DNA of 64,000 bases from Streptomyces sp. S4.7 (GTDB taxonomy: Bacteria > Actinomycetota > Actinomycetes > Streptomycetales > Streptomycetaceae): contig NZ_CP048397.1 of NCBI RefSeq assembly GCF_010384365.1, forward strand, positions 806,001-870,000. The letters are read 5' to 3'. Positions 34,667 to 42,596 of this stretch are shown piece after piece. Positions within the stretch are counted from its first letter, which is position 1; every line of letters begins with the position of its first letter. The translations under genes and the position numbers were made by a program. The notes under the pieces were generated by a model that worked only from the letters and a program-made list of their open reading frames with translations, was not told where the DNA came from and searched no databases.

Positions 34667-36379
34667 ATGTCCAAGGCCAGGGCCGGTGGCGTACCGCCGG
34701 AGGGGCCGGCCCGTGCGGCGGGAATGCCGGACATGGTCGGGGCGGCGGTGTGCGTGGTGGACGAGGACGGGACCATCGCCTGGGCGAACGCGCATGCGGA
34801 GCGTGTGCTGGGCAGGGATGCCGCTGCTCTTGTGGGCCGGGACGCCCATGATCTGCTGCACCGGGACCAGCATGGCCAGCCGCTGGTCAGGGCCAGTTGC
34901 CGGATGACCGAGGCGTTCCTGGCGCGCGTCGCGCGTGTGGGCAGCGGCTGGTTCGAGCGGGGCGACGGCTCGCTGGTGGAGCTTGCCTGGCTCGTCGCGC
35001 CGTGCGCTCCTGACGGCGCTCACGCGGACACGATGGTCATCTTCACGGGCCCGGACCGTGGTCCGGACGGAGCCGGCCTGCCGGCGGGTTCCGGCTCGGC
35101 ACTGTCGGAGCTGGAGCGGTTGGCGCTGCTGGCCGAGACGACCACGCAGCTGACTTCGACTCTCGACAGTGAGGAGGCGTTGCGCAGGCTGGTGCGATTG
35201 GTGGTTCCCCGGGTGGCGGACTGGGCGGTGGTCGACCTGATCACCGAACCCGACGAGGTGGAGCGCGCGATCGTGGTGCACTACGAGGACGGTGCGTTCG
35301 TCACCCGGGAAGAGTTGCAGGGGCCGATGCCGCCGGTGCCGGAGGAATCCCCGATGCCGCTGTCGCGGGCCCTGCGCGGTGCGGCCTCCACTCTGGTGAC
35401 GCCGGAGACGTACCAGGGGCCGCCGGACACCGGCGTCGCCATCGAGCAGCGGCGGCTGTTCGAGGCGACGGGCATGGTCTCGGCGGCGATCGCGCCGATC
35501 CGGGGGGTCCGCGACGTGCTGGGAGCGCTGACTCTGGGACGGTCGAAGGGCCGTGAACCGCTGACCGGGGCGGACTTGTCGCTGCTGGACGATCTCACCC
35601 GGCGGACCGGGCTCGCCCTGGACAACGCCCGGCTCTACCAGCGCCAGCGCAAGGTCGCCGAGACCATGCAGCGTCACCTGCTGGCTCAGTTGCCGTCCGT
35701 GCCGGGCCTGGAGCTGGCGGCGCGGTACGTGCCCGCGCCGGACGATTCGCAGGTCGGCGGTGACTGGTACGACGCGTTCACCGTCGCCGACGTGACCACC
35801 GCGCTGGCGATCGGAGACGTGGTCGGACACGACCTGGACGCCGCCGCGGGAATGGCTCAGGTCCGCAGTATGCTCCGGGCCTACGCGTGGACGCACCACG
35901 AGCCGCCGAGCGCGATCGTGCACCGGCTGGACGCCTCGATGACCCACCTCACCGGTGTACCGACAGCGACACTGGTCTTCGGGAAGGTGGAGCAGGACGC
36001 CGACGGAACCTGGTGCCTGACCTGGACCAATGCCGGCCATCCCCCACCCCTGCTGATCACCCACGACGGGCGGGCCCGCTACCTCTCCCAGGGGCACGGG
36101 CTGCTGCTGGGCACCGGCCTGGCACCGGTGCGCGACGACGCGGCTCTCACCCTCCCTCCCCGCTCGACACTCGTCCTCTACACCGACGGACTCGTCGAGA
36201 GCCGCGACCGCCCGATCGACGAGGGCCTGGACCAACTCCGCAAGCACGCCGCCTCACTGGCCCACCGGCCGCTGGCCGCCTTCACCGACCTGCTGCTCGA
36301 ACGCGCCCGGCCGCCCGGCAGGAGGAACGACGACGATGTCGCCATCCTCACCCTGCGCACACCCGCAGCCCAGACGTAG
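34667..36379 (+). CDS. PAS-GAF-SpoIIE/PP2C serine phosphatase
   Basis: The 570-residue protein has a PAS domain (about residues 25-125, MVGAAVCVVDEDGTIAWANA), a GAF domain (about 155-325, TQLTSTLDSEEALRRLVRLV) and a PP2C/SpoIIE domain (about 335-565). The phosphatase metal-binding aspartates lie in DDSQVGGDWYDAF and GDVVGHDLDAAAGMAQVRSM, and later motifs NAGHPPPLL, YTDGLVESRD and NDDDVAILTL are complete. Such proteins dephosphorylate anti-anti-sigma factors in partner-switch systems after sensing a signal. No kinase domain is fused and no anti-sigma gene is adjacent. The ATG follows GGGAGG. Confidence 0.93.
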   Translation: MSKARAGGVPPEGPARAAGMPDMVGAAVCVVDEDGTIAWANAHAERVLGRDAAALVGRDAHDLLHRDQHGQPLVRASCRMTEAFLARVARVGSGWFERGDGSLVELAWLVAPCAPDGAHADTMVIFTGPDRGPDGAGLPAGSGSALSELERLALLAETTTQLTSTLDSEEALRRLVRLVVPRVADWAVVDLITEPDEVERAIVVHYEDGAFVTREELQGPMPPVPEESPMPLSRALRGAASTLVTPETYQGPPDTGVAIEQRRLFEATGMVSAAIAPIRGVRDVLGALTLGRSKGREPLTGADLSLLDDLTRRTGLALDNARLYQRQRKVAETMQRHLLAQLPSVPGLELAARYVPAPDDSQVGGDWYDAFTVADVTTALAIGDVVGHDLDAAAGMAQVRSMLRAYAWTHHEPPSAIVHRLDASMTHLTGVPTATLVFGKVEQDADGTWCLTWTNAGHPPPLLITHDGRARYLSQGHGLLLGTGLAPVRDDAALTLPPRSTLVLYTDGLVESRDRPIDEGLDQLRKHAASLAHRPLAAFTDLLLERARPPGRRNDDDVAILTLRTPAAQT

Positions 36380-36597
36380 GGCCCCGGTCCAGGTCCGGAG
36401 CCCACCGGGGCAGGGACGCGGGGAAGGGGCTGCGGCGGGTTCAGCCGACGGGTCGTCGGCGCGGGTCAGCCGAATCTGAACCGCCGATCCTGTCCGGACG
36501 GACGGGCGGCCGTACGAAGCGAACGGTCGGGCACTGCGGATACGCCGGATGCGCGAGGGGGTCCACGCGCTCACTCAGCCCTGGCGGCGGCGCTGGT

Positions 36598-36680
36598 GCG
36601 GGCAGGCGGGACGACGACCAATGGCAGGCCGCCCTGGACCTCAACTTCCTGTCCGCGGTCAGGTTGAACACCGCGCTGAC
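36598..36680 (+). pseudogene. SDR gene scrap
   Basis: The plus frame encodes DDDQWQAALDLNFLSAVRLN then TAL, which matches the helix alpha-4 segment following the NNAG motif of short-chain dehydrogenases. Only about 25 codons remain. It overlaps the tail of the ice-binding pseudogene on the other strand. Confidence 0.5.
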
Positions 36681-36855
36681 ACCTACTTTGCCCGAACAGT
36701 TCCGGCTTTCCGTGACCGCGGTCGGGCTTTCCGTGACCGTGGCCCGGCTTCCCCGGAGGCATGCCGCCGTGTCCGCCGCCGGAGGTGTTGCCCACCGTGT
36801 TCCCGGTCGTGTTCCCGTTGGTGTTGCCTGAGATGACCCCGCCCGTGGACCCGCC

Positions 36856-36912
36856 GGTGGTCGTGCCGGTCGTGGTACCGGTCGTGGTGCCGGTCGTCGT
36901 CCCGGACGTGGT
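36856..36912. repeat. 12-bp tandem repeats encoding Gly-Thr-Thr-Thr
   Basis: On the minus strand, about four to five degenerate 12-bp units encode GTTT repeats in the linker of the ice-binding protein. The units differ at wobble positions. Confidence 0.7.
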
Positions 36913-37898
36913 GCCGCCGGTGCAGGTGGAGCGGGTGATCCGGTTGGTGTCCAGGGTCACCGAACCGTTGCGCGCGAGCGCGCGACCGTCGATGGTCGCC
37001 CCGGTCGTGGCGCTGATCGAGGTCAGGGCCAGGATGTTGCCGACGAACGTCGAGTTGGTGCCCGGGGTGGCCGAACTTCCGATCTCCCAGAACACGTTGC
37101 ACGCCTGCGCGCCGTTGATGAGCGCGACCCGGCTGGCGGAGGCGGTCGTCAGTCCGGAGCCGACCTGGAAGACCCAGACTGTGTTGGGGTTGTTCTGCGC
37201 GTCGAGTCCGTGGCCTGTCCCGCGGCGTTGTTGAACGCGGTCACGAGGTCGGACTTGGCCTGCAGGGCCACCGCGTCCGCGGAGTGCTGCGCGCCAAGGA
37301 CCAGACCCGGCGGAAGGCCGGTGATGGCCGTTCCGGGGCTCACACCGATGTCGCCGGTGATGACCGAGGGGCCGGTGTTGGTGATCGACTCACCGGCCAG
37401 AACAGCAAAGGCGTCGGCCGTGCCCAGAGGCACGGGTGTGGCAATGGCGAGCGCCTGGGTCGGCGTCACCGCGACCATTGCGGCGGCGACGGCAGCCGTG
37501 AGTGTGGCGGTCAGCCAGCCGGAAACGGATCGTGGTCGAACCACGCCAGGGATGTTGAGCTTCATCGAGACCATTTCTCTCGGGAGACCGGGGGCCGACC
37601 GGGCCTCTACCGATCGCCCGGAAAGCCTTCATTCTGTCGCGGGGCAGATTACGCACGAATTTCCTCCCGGCGGCAATACACACAGAAGAGTCGTTTATGT
37701 ATTTGATTTTAAATACTGTGAGAAAATGTTTCGGCCGCAAGTGACAACCATGTCGTGGACATAAAGGGCCTGCCGCTGTTCGTTCACGGTCACCCCTGCC
37801 GACATGACATGCCGCGCGTGGAGTAATGAGCCGCTGCGGCGGCTTCGCGGGTCACGTTGTGCGGAGGCAGCGGCGGGAAGAAGGCGGCGAGGCAGGTC

Positions 37899-39227
37899 AT
37901 GGGCGAGGAAAGCGTGGACCAGCCGGAGAATTTCAGCGAGCGCCCGCTCGGCCTGCTGCCGGACCGGATGCGGGTGATGCCGCCGCATCTGATCGTCCCG
38001 CTGATCGCGGAGGAGGTGGCCGGGATCGGCGGCCGTGACGTCTCCATCCTGCTCCAGGACTACGCGCAGGAGCTGCTGGTGCCGCTTACCGGCAGGAAGC
38101 TCCACGTCGGCCGGCCCGAGCCGATGTCGGACTCCCCCGCCGGCCGGACCTTCCTGAGCACGGACATCGTCGAGGTGGCGCTGGCACACGGCGGCGTGCG
38201 GATGTATCTGCCGCTTCTGGACGGCAGCGACCATGTGGGGGTGATGGCCCTGACCCTCGACACCGTCGGCGACGAGGACAGGAGCCTGCTGCGCCGGCTC
38301 GCAGGCCTGGTGGCCGACATGGTGGTCACCAAGAACGCCTACACCGATGAGTTCTTACTGGCCCGCCGCCGGGAGCCGATAAGCGTGTCGGCGGAGATCC
38401 AGTGGAGCCTGCTGCCGCCGCTGACGATGACCGTGCCGCAGGTCGCGGTGGCCGGCATCCTGGAGCCCGCCTACCGCGTCGCCGGTGACAGCTTCGATTA
38501 CGCCCTCAACGACAACATCCTGCATGTGGCCGTGATCGACACGATGGGCCACGGCCTGGACGCCGCTGTGATGGCAACCGTGGTCATCGGCGCCTACCGG
38601 CACGCCCGGCGCGCGCTCGTCAGCCTGGCAGAGAAGTACGCGTTCATGGACGACGCCGTCTCCCGGCAGTTCGGTCCCGACCACTTCGTCACGGCACAGC
38701 TGATGCACCTCGACATCGCCACCGGTGAGATGAAGCTGGTCAACGCCGGCCACCCCGCGCCGCTGCTGATCCGCGGAGGCCAGGTCGAGCGGCAACTGGA
38801 GAGCGCGACGACGTTGCCCGTCGGCTTCGGCGGCAACGAGCCCCGGATCCGAAAGCACCTACTCCGGCCGGGCGACCGGGTGCTGTGCCACACCGACGGC
38901 ATCATCGAGGAACACGTCACCGGCGGCGAGCAGTTCGGCGAGGAACGCCTCATCCACTGCGTCAACCGCCTGGGGCAAGAGCCGTCGCAGGGCATGCGGG
39001 CGGACCTGCGCCGGCTCTCCCACGATCACCCGGTCCTCGCCGGCCACCGCGACCATCCGCCCGTCGGGGCTGAAGCACAGCGCACGCGTCGCCGCGCCGG
39101 CGGCCAGCACCCGGCACCGGCCATCGGCCACGCTCCACAGTCGCGCCCCGTCCTCCTCGGCGCTGAGCACATGGCGCCCGTCGGCGCTCACCTCGTACTG
39201 CGAGCCGTCCAGGGCGCCCGTCCTTGA
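37899..39227 (+). CDS. SpoIIE/PP2C phosphatase with foreign C-terminal tail
   Basis: The phosphatase domain is well preserved: VAGDSFDYALNDNILHVAVI, DTMGHGLDAAVMATVVIGAY, VNAGHPAPLLIRGG and LCHTDGIIEEHVTGGEQFGE. The first 150 residues form a GAF-like sensor region (DHVGVMALTLDTVGDEDRSL). After GMRADLRRLSH (near 39020) the normal last strand with the DDATL-type aspartate is replaced by about 65 Arg/Pro-rich residues read antisense through a WD40 remnant. The final metal-binding Asp is thus lost, and activity is doubtful. The ATG is chosen for GAGG 6 nt upstream. Leu153 is a TTA codon. Confidence 0.75.
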   Translation: MGEESVDQPENFSERPLGLLPDRMRVMPPHLIVPLIAEEVAGIGGRDVSILLQDYAQELLVPLTGRKLHVGRPEPMSDSPAGRTFLSTDIVEVALAHGGVRMYLPLLDGSDHVGVMALTLDTVGDEDRSLLRRLAGLVADMVVTKNAYTDEFLLARRREPISVSAEIQWSLLPPLTMTVPQVAVAGILEPAYRVAGDSFDYALNDNILHVAVIDTMGHGLDAAVMATVVIGAYRHARRALVSLAEKYAFMDDAVSRQFGPDHFVTAQLMHLDIATGEMKLVNAGHPAPLLIRGGQVERQLESATTLPVGFGGNEPRIRKHLLRPGDRVLCHTDGIIEEHVTGGEQFGEERLIHCVNRLGQEPSQGMRADLRRLSHDHPVLAGHRDHPPVGAEAQRTRRRAGGQHPAPAIGHAPQSRPVLLGAEHMAPVGAHLVLRAVQGARP

Positions 39228-39400
39228 GCGCCGCCCCGAGCGACCACCGGTAGGTCCCGGTCCGCGGTTCCCAGACCTGGACGCGCCCGTCCACGCCCTG
39301 CCACACACCGATGCGTCCGTCGGCACTCAACCTGACCGGGCACCCCGTGGCGCGTGCGGCGGAGGGAATGACGCGGGCACATCTGCCCGCCCTGCCGGCG
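39025..39400 (-). pseudogene. WD40-repeat protein fragment
   Basis: The minus strand encodes WD40 blades in two frames: LSADGRIGVWQGVDGRVQVW, EPRTGTYRW, then after a shift near 39230 SADGRHVLSAEEDGARLWSV and LCFSPDGRMVAVAGEDRVI. The rest of the propeller is missing. Its right part lies within the tail of the phosphatase gene. Confidence 0.7.
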
Positions 39401-39749
39401 ATGTAGGTGCGTTCACTGCGATCCCCATCGTGATGGCGCCGGCAGACGCTGTCCTGGAATGCCTGGAGGCAGAAGACGCCGTTGTCGGAATTGAACGAGG
39501 ATCAGTATGTGACGCCGTCGATCCTGGTGTCGATGTTTCAGGGGACGGTTCGTGAGTTGATGCCCGTTTCCGGGTGAGGAGGGCAGAGCTGTTGGTCGTG
39601 GTGGTCGGTCGACTATTGCTTCCCGGTGAAGCTACCGGCTTCGACCTCGGTGCGGACGTCGATTTCGACCAGGCGTTTCAGCTTGGCTCGGGTGCCCTCG
39701 ATGTCCGGCGACGGCAACAGCAGCGGCCTCGCCTGGATCAAGGACGATC
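39401..39749. other. Gap with short unassigned frames
   Basis: The minus strand has a 42-codon frame ending DIEGTRAKLKRLVEIDVRTE, VEAGSFTGKQ just before 39612; it reads like real protein but I cannot assign it, and it has only a TTG start. The plus strand has DQYVTPSILVSMFQGTVREL near 39500, also unassigned. Both are probably gene ends left by rearrangement. Confidence 0.35.
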
Positions 39750-39888
39750 AGGGCGACCTGTCACTGGGCAGCCGCGCGATCCGGGGCACCGCTTCCCTCG
39801 CGGACGGCACGAGCAGATGGGCGTCGGCGTGATCGTACGTGTTGATCATGTCGATGACGATCAGCGCGGAATGTTCCATGCGTTCCAT
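39750..39888 (-). pseudogene. Isochorismatase-family (cysteine hydrolase) N-terminal fragment
   Basis: The minus strand reads MEHSALIVIDMINTYDHADA then HLLVPSAREAVPRIARL, the first strand and catalytic Asp of isochorismatase-like hydrolases. After about 38 codons homology stops. The Lys and Cys of the active site are absent. Confidence 0.7.
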
Positions 39889-39922
39889 GATGGCTGCGCG
39901 TCCCGCGACGTGCCCGTCGGTG

Positions 39923-41464
39923 TCAGCCGCCCGATACGTTCCGCTTCTCCAGCGGGTGGACGGCCGGCCCCTGGAGGACCGAGCCGTCGACACCGAAACG
40001 CGAGCCGTGGCACGGGCACTCCCACGCGGTCTCGGCGTCGTTGAAGGCCACCAGGCACCCCAGATGCGTACACCGCGCGGATACGGCGCTGGCCACACCG
40101 TCCGCGTCCCGGTAGACCGCGCAGCGCTGGCCGTTGACACGTACCACCGCTCCGGTGCCCGGCGGGACCTGTGCGACCGAGTCCACGTGGGTGGTGCGCA
40201 GCCGGTCGCCGACGAAGTGCTTTGCCACGTCGGCCTGTTGCCTCAGCAGGGCGGGCGCTTCGCGCAGGGTGCTCGCCAGCCTGCGCGGGTCGTACAGGGC
40301 GGCCCACGGCGGCTCCTCGCCCAGGACGAGGCCGGTCAGAAGCCGGCCGGCCATGACGCCGCCGCTCATGCCCCAGCCGCCGAACCCGGTGGCCACGTAC
40401 GTGTGGCGGGAACCGGCGTGGAAGGGGCCGACGAGCGGGACGGTGTCGGTGGAGTCGTTGTCCTGGGCGGCCCAGCGGTAGGCGGTCCCGCCGACGGGGA
40501 ACCTGGCGCGCATCCAGGCGTCCAGACGCCGGAACCCCTCGCGGGGGTCACCCGTGCCGGGAGTGAAGCTCTCGCCGGTGACGATGAGCAGCCGCCGCTC
40601 GTCGTCGAGCGGTGCGGTGCGCACCGACCGCTTGCCGTCCTCCTGGGTGATGTACATGCCGGTCGGCGCGATCTCGGCGGCGATCGGGGCGGCGACCACC
40701 AGTTCCCTGCGCGGGGAGAGCCGCGCGAAGGTCAGGGCCCTGTCGAATACGGGGAAATGGGTGGCGACCACCACGTCGCGCGCCGTGACGGTGTGACCGG
40801 ACTCGACCGTGACGCGGCAGGGTGAGCCCTCCGTGAGGCCGGTGGCGCGCGAGCGCTCGAAGATCAGGCCGCCCTTGGCCCGGAAGTCCGCGGCGAGTGC
40901 GAGCAGATATTTGCGGGGGTGGAACTGCGCCTGCGCGTCCACCCGGACGGCGCCGCTCACCTCGTAGGGCAGATCGGTGCGGTCCACGTACGAGGCCGCG
41001 AGACCGGCCGCCGCGGCCGCCTCGGCCTCGGCCCGCAGTTCGGGAACGGCGGCGGGCTCGGTGGCGTAGGTGTAGGCGGGCGCCCGCTCCAGGTCGCAGG
41101 AGATACCGAGCATGGCGACGATCTCGGCCACCCGTTCCACCGCGCCCTGCTGCGAGAGCGCGTACAGTCGCGCGGCGTCCTGGTCACGTGTCCGGCGCAG
41201 CCGGTCGTAGACCAGGGTGTGCAGCGCGGAGACCTTCGCGGTGGTGTATCCGGTGACGCCGGCCGCGATCCGGTCGGCCTCCAGCACGGCGACCGTCCGG
41301 CCGGCGGTGACCAGCTCCCATGCCGTGCTCAGCCCCGCGATGCCGCCGCCCACCACGACCGCGTCGACGGTGACGTCCTCGTTCAGCGCCGGGTCACCGG
41401 TGGCACCGGCGGTCGCCATCCAGAAGGATTCATACTGTCCGGGCAAGGGCTGTGAGTCGGTCAT
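39923..41464 (-). CDS. FAD-dependent oxidoreductase with C-terminal Rieske domain
   Basis: The 513-residue protein combines a DAO-type flavoprotein (dinucleotide motif VDAVVVGGGIAGLSTAWELV; ATG-like VATGFGGWGMSGG near the end of the fold) with a Rieske [2Fe-2S] domain. The cluster ligands are Cys465 and His467 in CTHLGC and Cys483 and His486 in CPCHGS, with the two extra cysteines for the disulphide. Family members are annotated as FAD-dependent oxidoreductases of unknown substrate; they may oxidise amines. The gene ends just past an isochorismatase remnant and lies in a stress-response area. Confidence 0.9.
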   Translation of the reverse strand: MTDSQPLPGQYESFWMATAGATGDPALNEDVTVDAVVVGGGIAGLSTAWELVTAGRTVAVLEADRIAAGVTGYTTAKVSALHTLVYDRLRRTRDQDAARLYALSQQGAVERVAEIVAMLGISCDLERAPAYTYATEPAAVPELRAEAEAAAAAGLAASYVDRTDLPYEVSGAVRVDAQAQFHPRKYLLALAADFRAKGGLIFERSRATGLTEGSPCRVTVESGHTVTARDVVVATHFPVFDRALTFARLSPRRELVVAAPIAAEIAPTGMYITQEDGKRSVRTAPLDDERRLLIVTGESFTPGTGDPREGFRRLDAWMRARFPVGGTAYRWAAQDNDSTDTVPLVGPFHAGSRHTYVATGFGGWGMSGGVMAGRLLTGLVLGEEPPWAALYDPRRLASTLREAPALLRQQADVAKHFVGDRLRTTHVDSVAQVPPGTGAVVRVNGQRCAVYRDADGVASAVSARCTHLGCLVAFNDAETAWECPCHGSRFGVDGSVLQGPAVHPLEKRNVSGG

Positions 41465-41694
41465 GTCAGCCTTTCAGAACGTGCTTCCGATCCGTCACGA
41501 GGCGCCCCCGGCGGCCCACCGAGTGCCCGGCCCCCACGCCCCGAAACACCGTAGATCGCGATCCTCCCCCGCTCCGGGACGCCGGGGCGTGGCGTCGGCG
41601 GAATCCACCGCGGGAACGCGACCGCCCCGCTCGTGGCGGCGGAGCCGGCCCATCGGCGGCCGGCCCCTCTCCCGAAGGCCCCGTTCCCACTGTT

Positions 41695-42102
41695 TCAGCC
41701 CCTCGCGCACCTCCCCGGACCCGCGTGCGCACGCTTCGATCGCCCGCTTCCTGTCCTGCGGGCCAGGAAGTACGCCAGTACGAGTGCGGCGCCACCGGCG
41801 AACACCACGCCCTGGTTCCGCCGGGCCGCCGTGGCTGCTTGTGCCGCCTGCTCGCGTACGGGCTCGGGGGTGTTGTCCCGCGCCGACCGCAACAGGTCGG
41901 CGCCTTTCCCCTGTGCCTGCCGTGCGGCCCCCGCCGCCTTTCCCCTGACGGCTGCCGCCTTCTGCCTGGCCTGTGCCTTCACGTCGGCCTTCGCGGCCAG
42001 CTCCTCGACCGTCCGTCCGAGCTCCTCGCGCGTCCCTTCGATGCGCTCACGCAGCTCGTCGGGGGTGGGCTCGTCCGCGCCCTTGTCTGGTTTCCCGGTC
42101 AT
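41695..42102 (-). CDS. DUF3618 domain membrane protein
   Basis: The 135-residue protein starts with the DUF3618 motif TPDELRERIEGTREELGRTV, EELAAKADVKAQARQKAA, an Ala/Lys-rich amphipathic helix, then a single membrane span (GVVFAGGAALVLAYFLARRT). Its start overlaps the upstream gene by 4 bp (ATGA). Such pairs with holin-like proteins are typical small envelope operons of Streptomyces, probably stabilising membranes under stress. Confidence 0.85.
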   Translation of the reverse strand: MTGKPDKGADEPTPDELRERIEGTREELGRTVEELAAKADVKAQARQKAAAVRGKAAGAARQAQGKGADLLRSARDNTPEPVREQAAQAATAARRNQGVVFAGGAALVLAYFLARRTGSGRSKRAHAGPGRCARG

Positions 42103-42512
42103 CGGTGTGCACTCTCCTTGATCTGGGCGATGTCCGCCTTGACACCGTCGATGGCTTTACGGGGAGCCGGAGGGGCGGCCTCGGCGACTCCTTTCCTGCC
42201 CAGCGCCGCGAGGACGCCCGCGAGGGCGAACAGCGCGGCGGTGATCACCAGCGCGGACAGCCACAGCGGCCATACGAGGGCGAGGGCGATCACCGCGGTG
42301 GCGACCAGCGCCTGCAAGGCGATGACCGCGACCAGGCCGGCTCCGCCGAGCAGGCCGCCGCTCCGCCCGAACCGCTTGCCCTTCTCCCTCATCTCCGCCT
42401 GTGCCAGCGCCAGTTCCTCGTGCAGCAGCCTGGATATCTGTTCCGACGCCTGTTTCACCAGTTCACCCACGGGTTCTCGGGAATCGGACGTCTTCGGGTG
42501 AGATGTATCCAT
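42099..42512 (-). CDS. Actinobacterial holin-superfamily-III-like membrane protein (DUF1469)
   Basis: The 137-residue protein has an amphipathic N-terminal helix (VGELVKQASEQISRLLHEEL, ALAQAEMREKG) and two membrane spans (GLVAVIALQALVATAVIALA and WPLWLSALVITAALFALAGV), as in the phage_holin_3_6/DUF1469 family. The name comes from structural resemblance; it is not evidence of a prophage. It is the first gene of the pair with DUF3618. Confidence 0.85.
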   Translation of the reverse strand: MDTSHPKTSDSREPVGELVKQASEQISRLLHEELALAQAEMREKGKRFGRSGGLLGGAGLVAVIALQALVATAVIALALVWPLWLSALVITAALFALAGVLAALGRKGVAEAAPPAPRKAIDGVKADIAQIKESAHR

Positions 42513-42596
42513 TGATCCACTCCCTTTCGCGGTGACATCGTCCGGCAGACCTCGAGTACCCGGACGATCGGCCCGTACCGCGTACCGGTTGCGGGC

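Larger units (their letters stand above)
36571..37574 (-). pseudogene. Ice-binding (DUF3494) family exported protein with internal deletion
   Basis: The gene opens with a long signal peptide (TATLTAAVAAAMVAVTPTQA) and the DUF3494 start (PLGTADAFAVLAGESITNTG, PSVITGDIGVSPG). After FNNAAGQAT the sequence jumps to what should be LDAQNNPNTVWVFQVGSGLT, in another frame; the roughly 30 residues usually between them (the second part of the beta-solenoid) are missing. The remainder (ASRVALINGAQACNVFWEIG, GATIDGRALARNGSVTLDTN) continues, followed by a (GTTT)n and GNTNGNTTGNT linker and a Gly/His/Lys-rich tail. The 3' end runs into foreign sequence. Intact members bind ice or adhere to surfaces outside the cell. 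Confidence 0.8.

Noticed and set aside
36841..36920. Short tandem repeats as a possible CRISPR array
   Set aside because: The units are 12-bp coding repeats without spacers inside a linker region.
42099..42512. Holin-like gene as sign of a prophage
   Set aside because: The DUF1469/holin-III-like family is chromosomal in Streptomyces, and no other phage gene is nearby.
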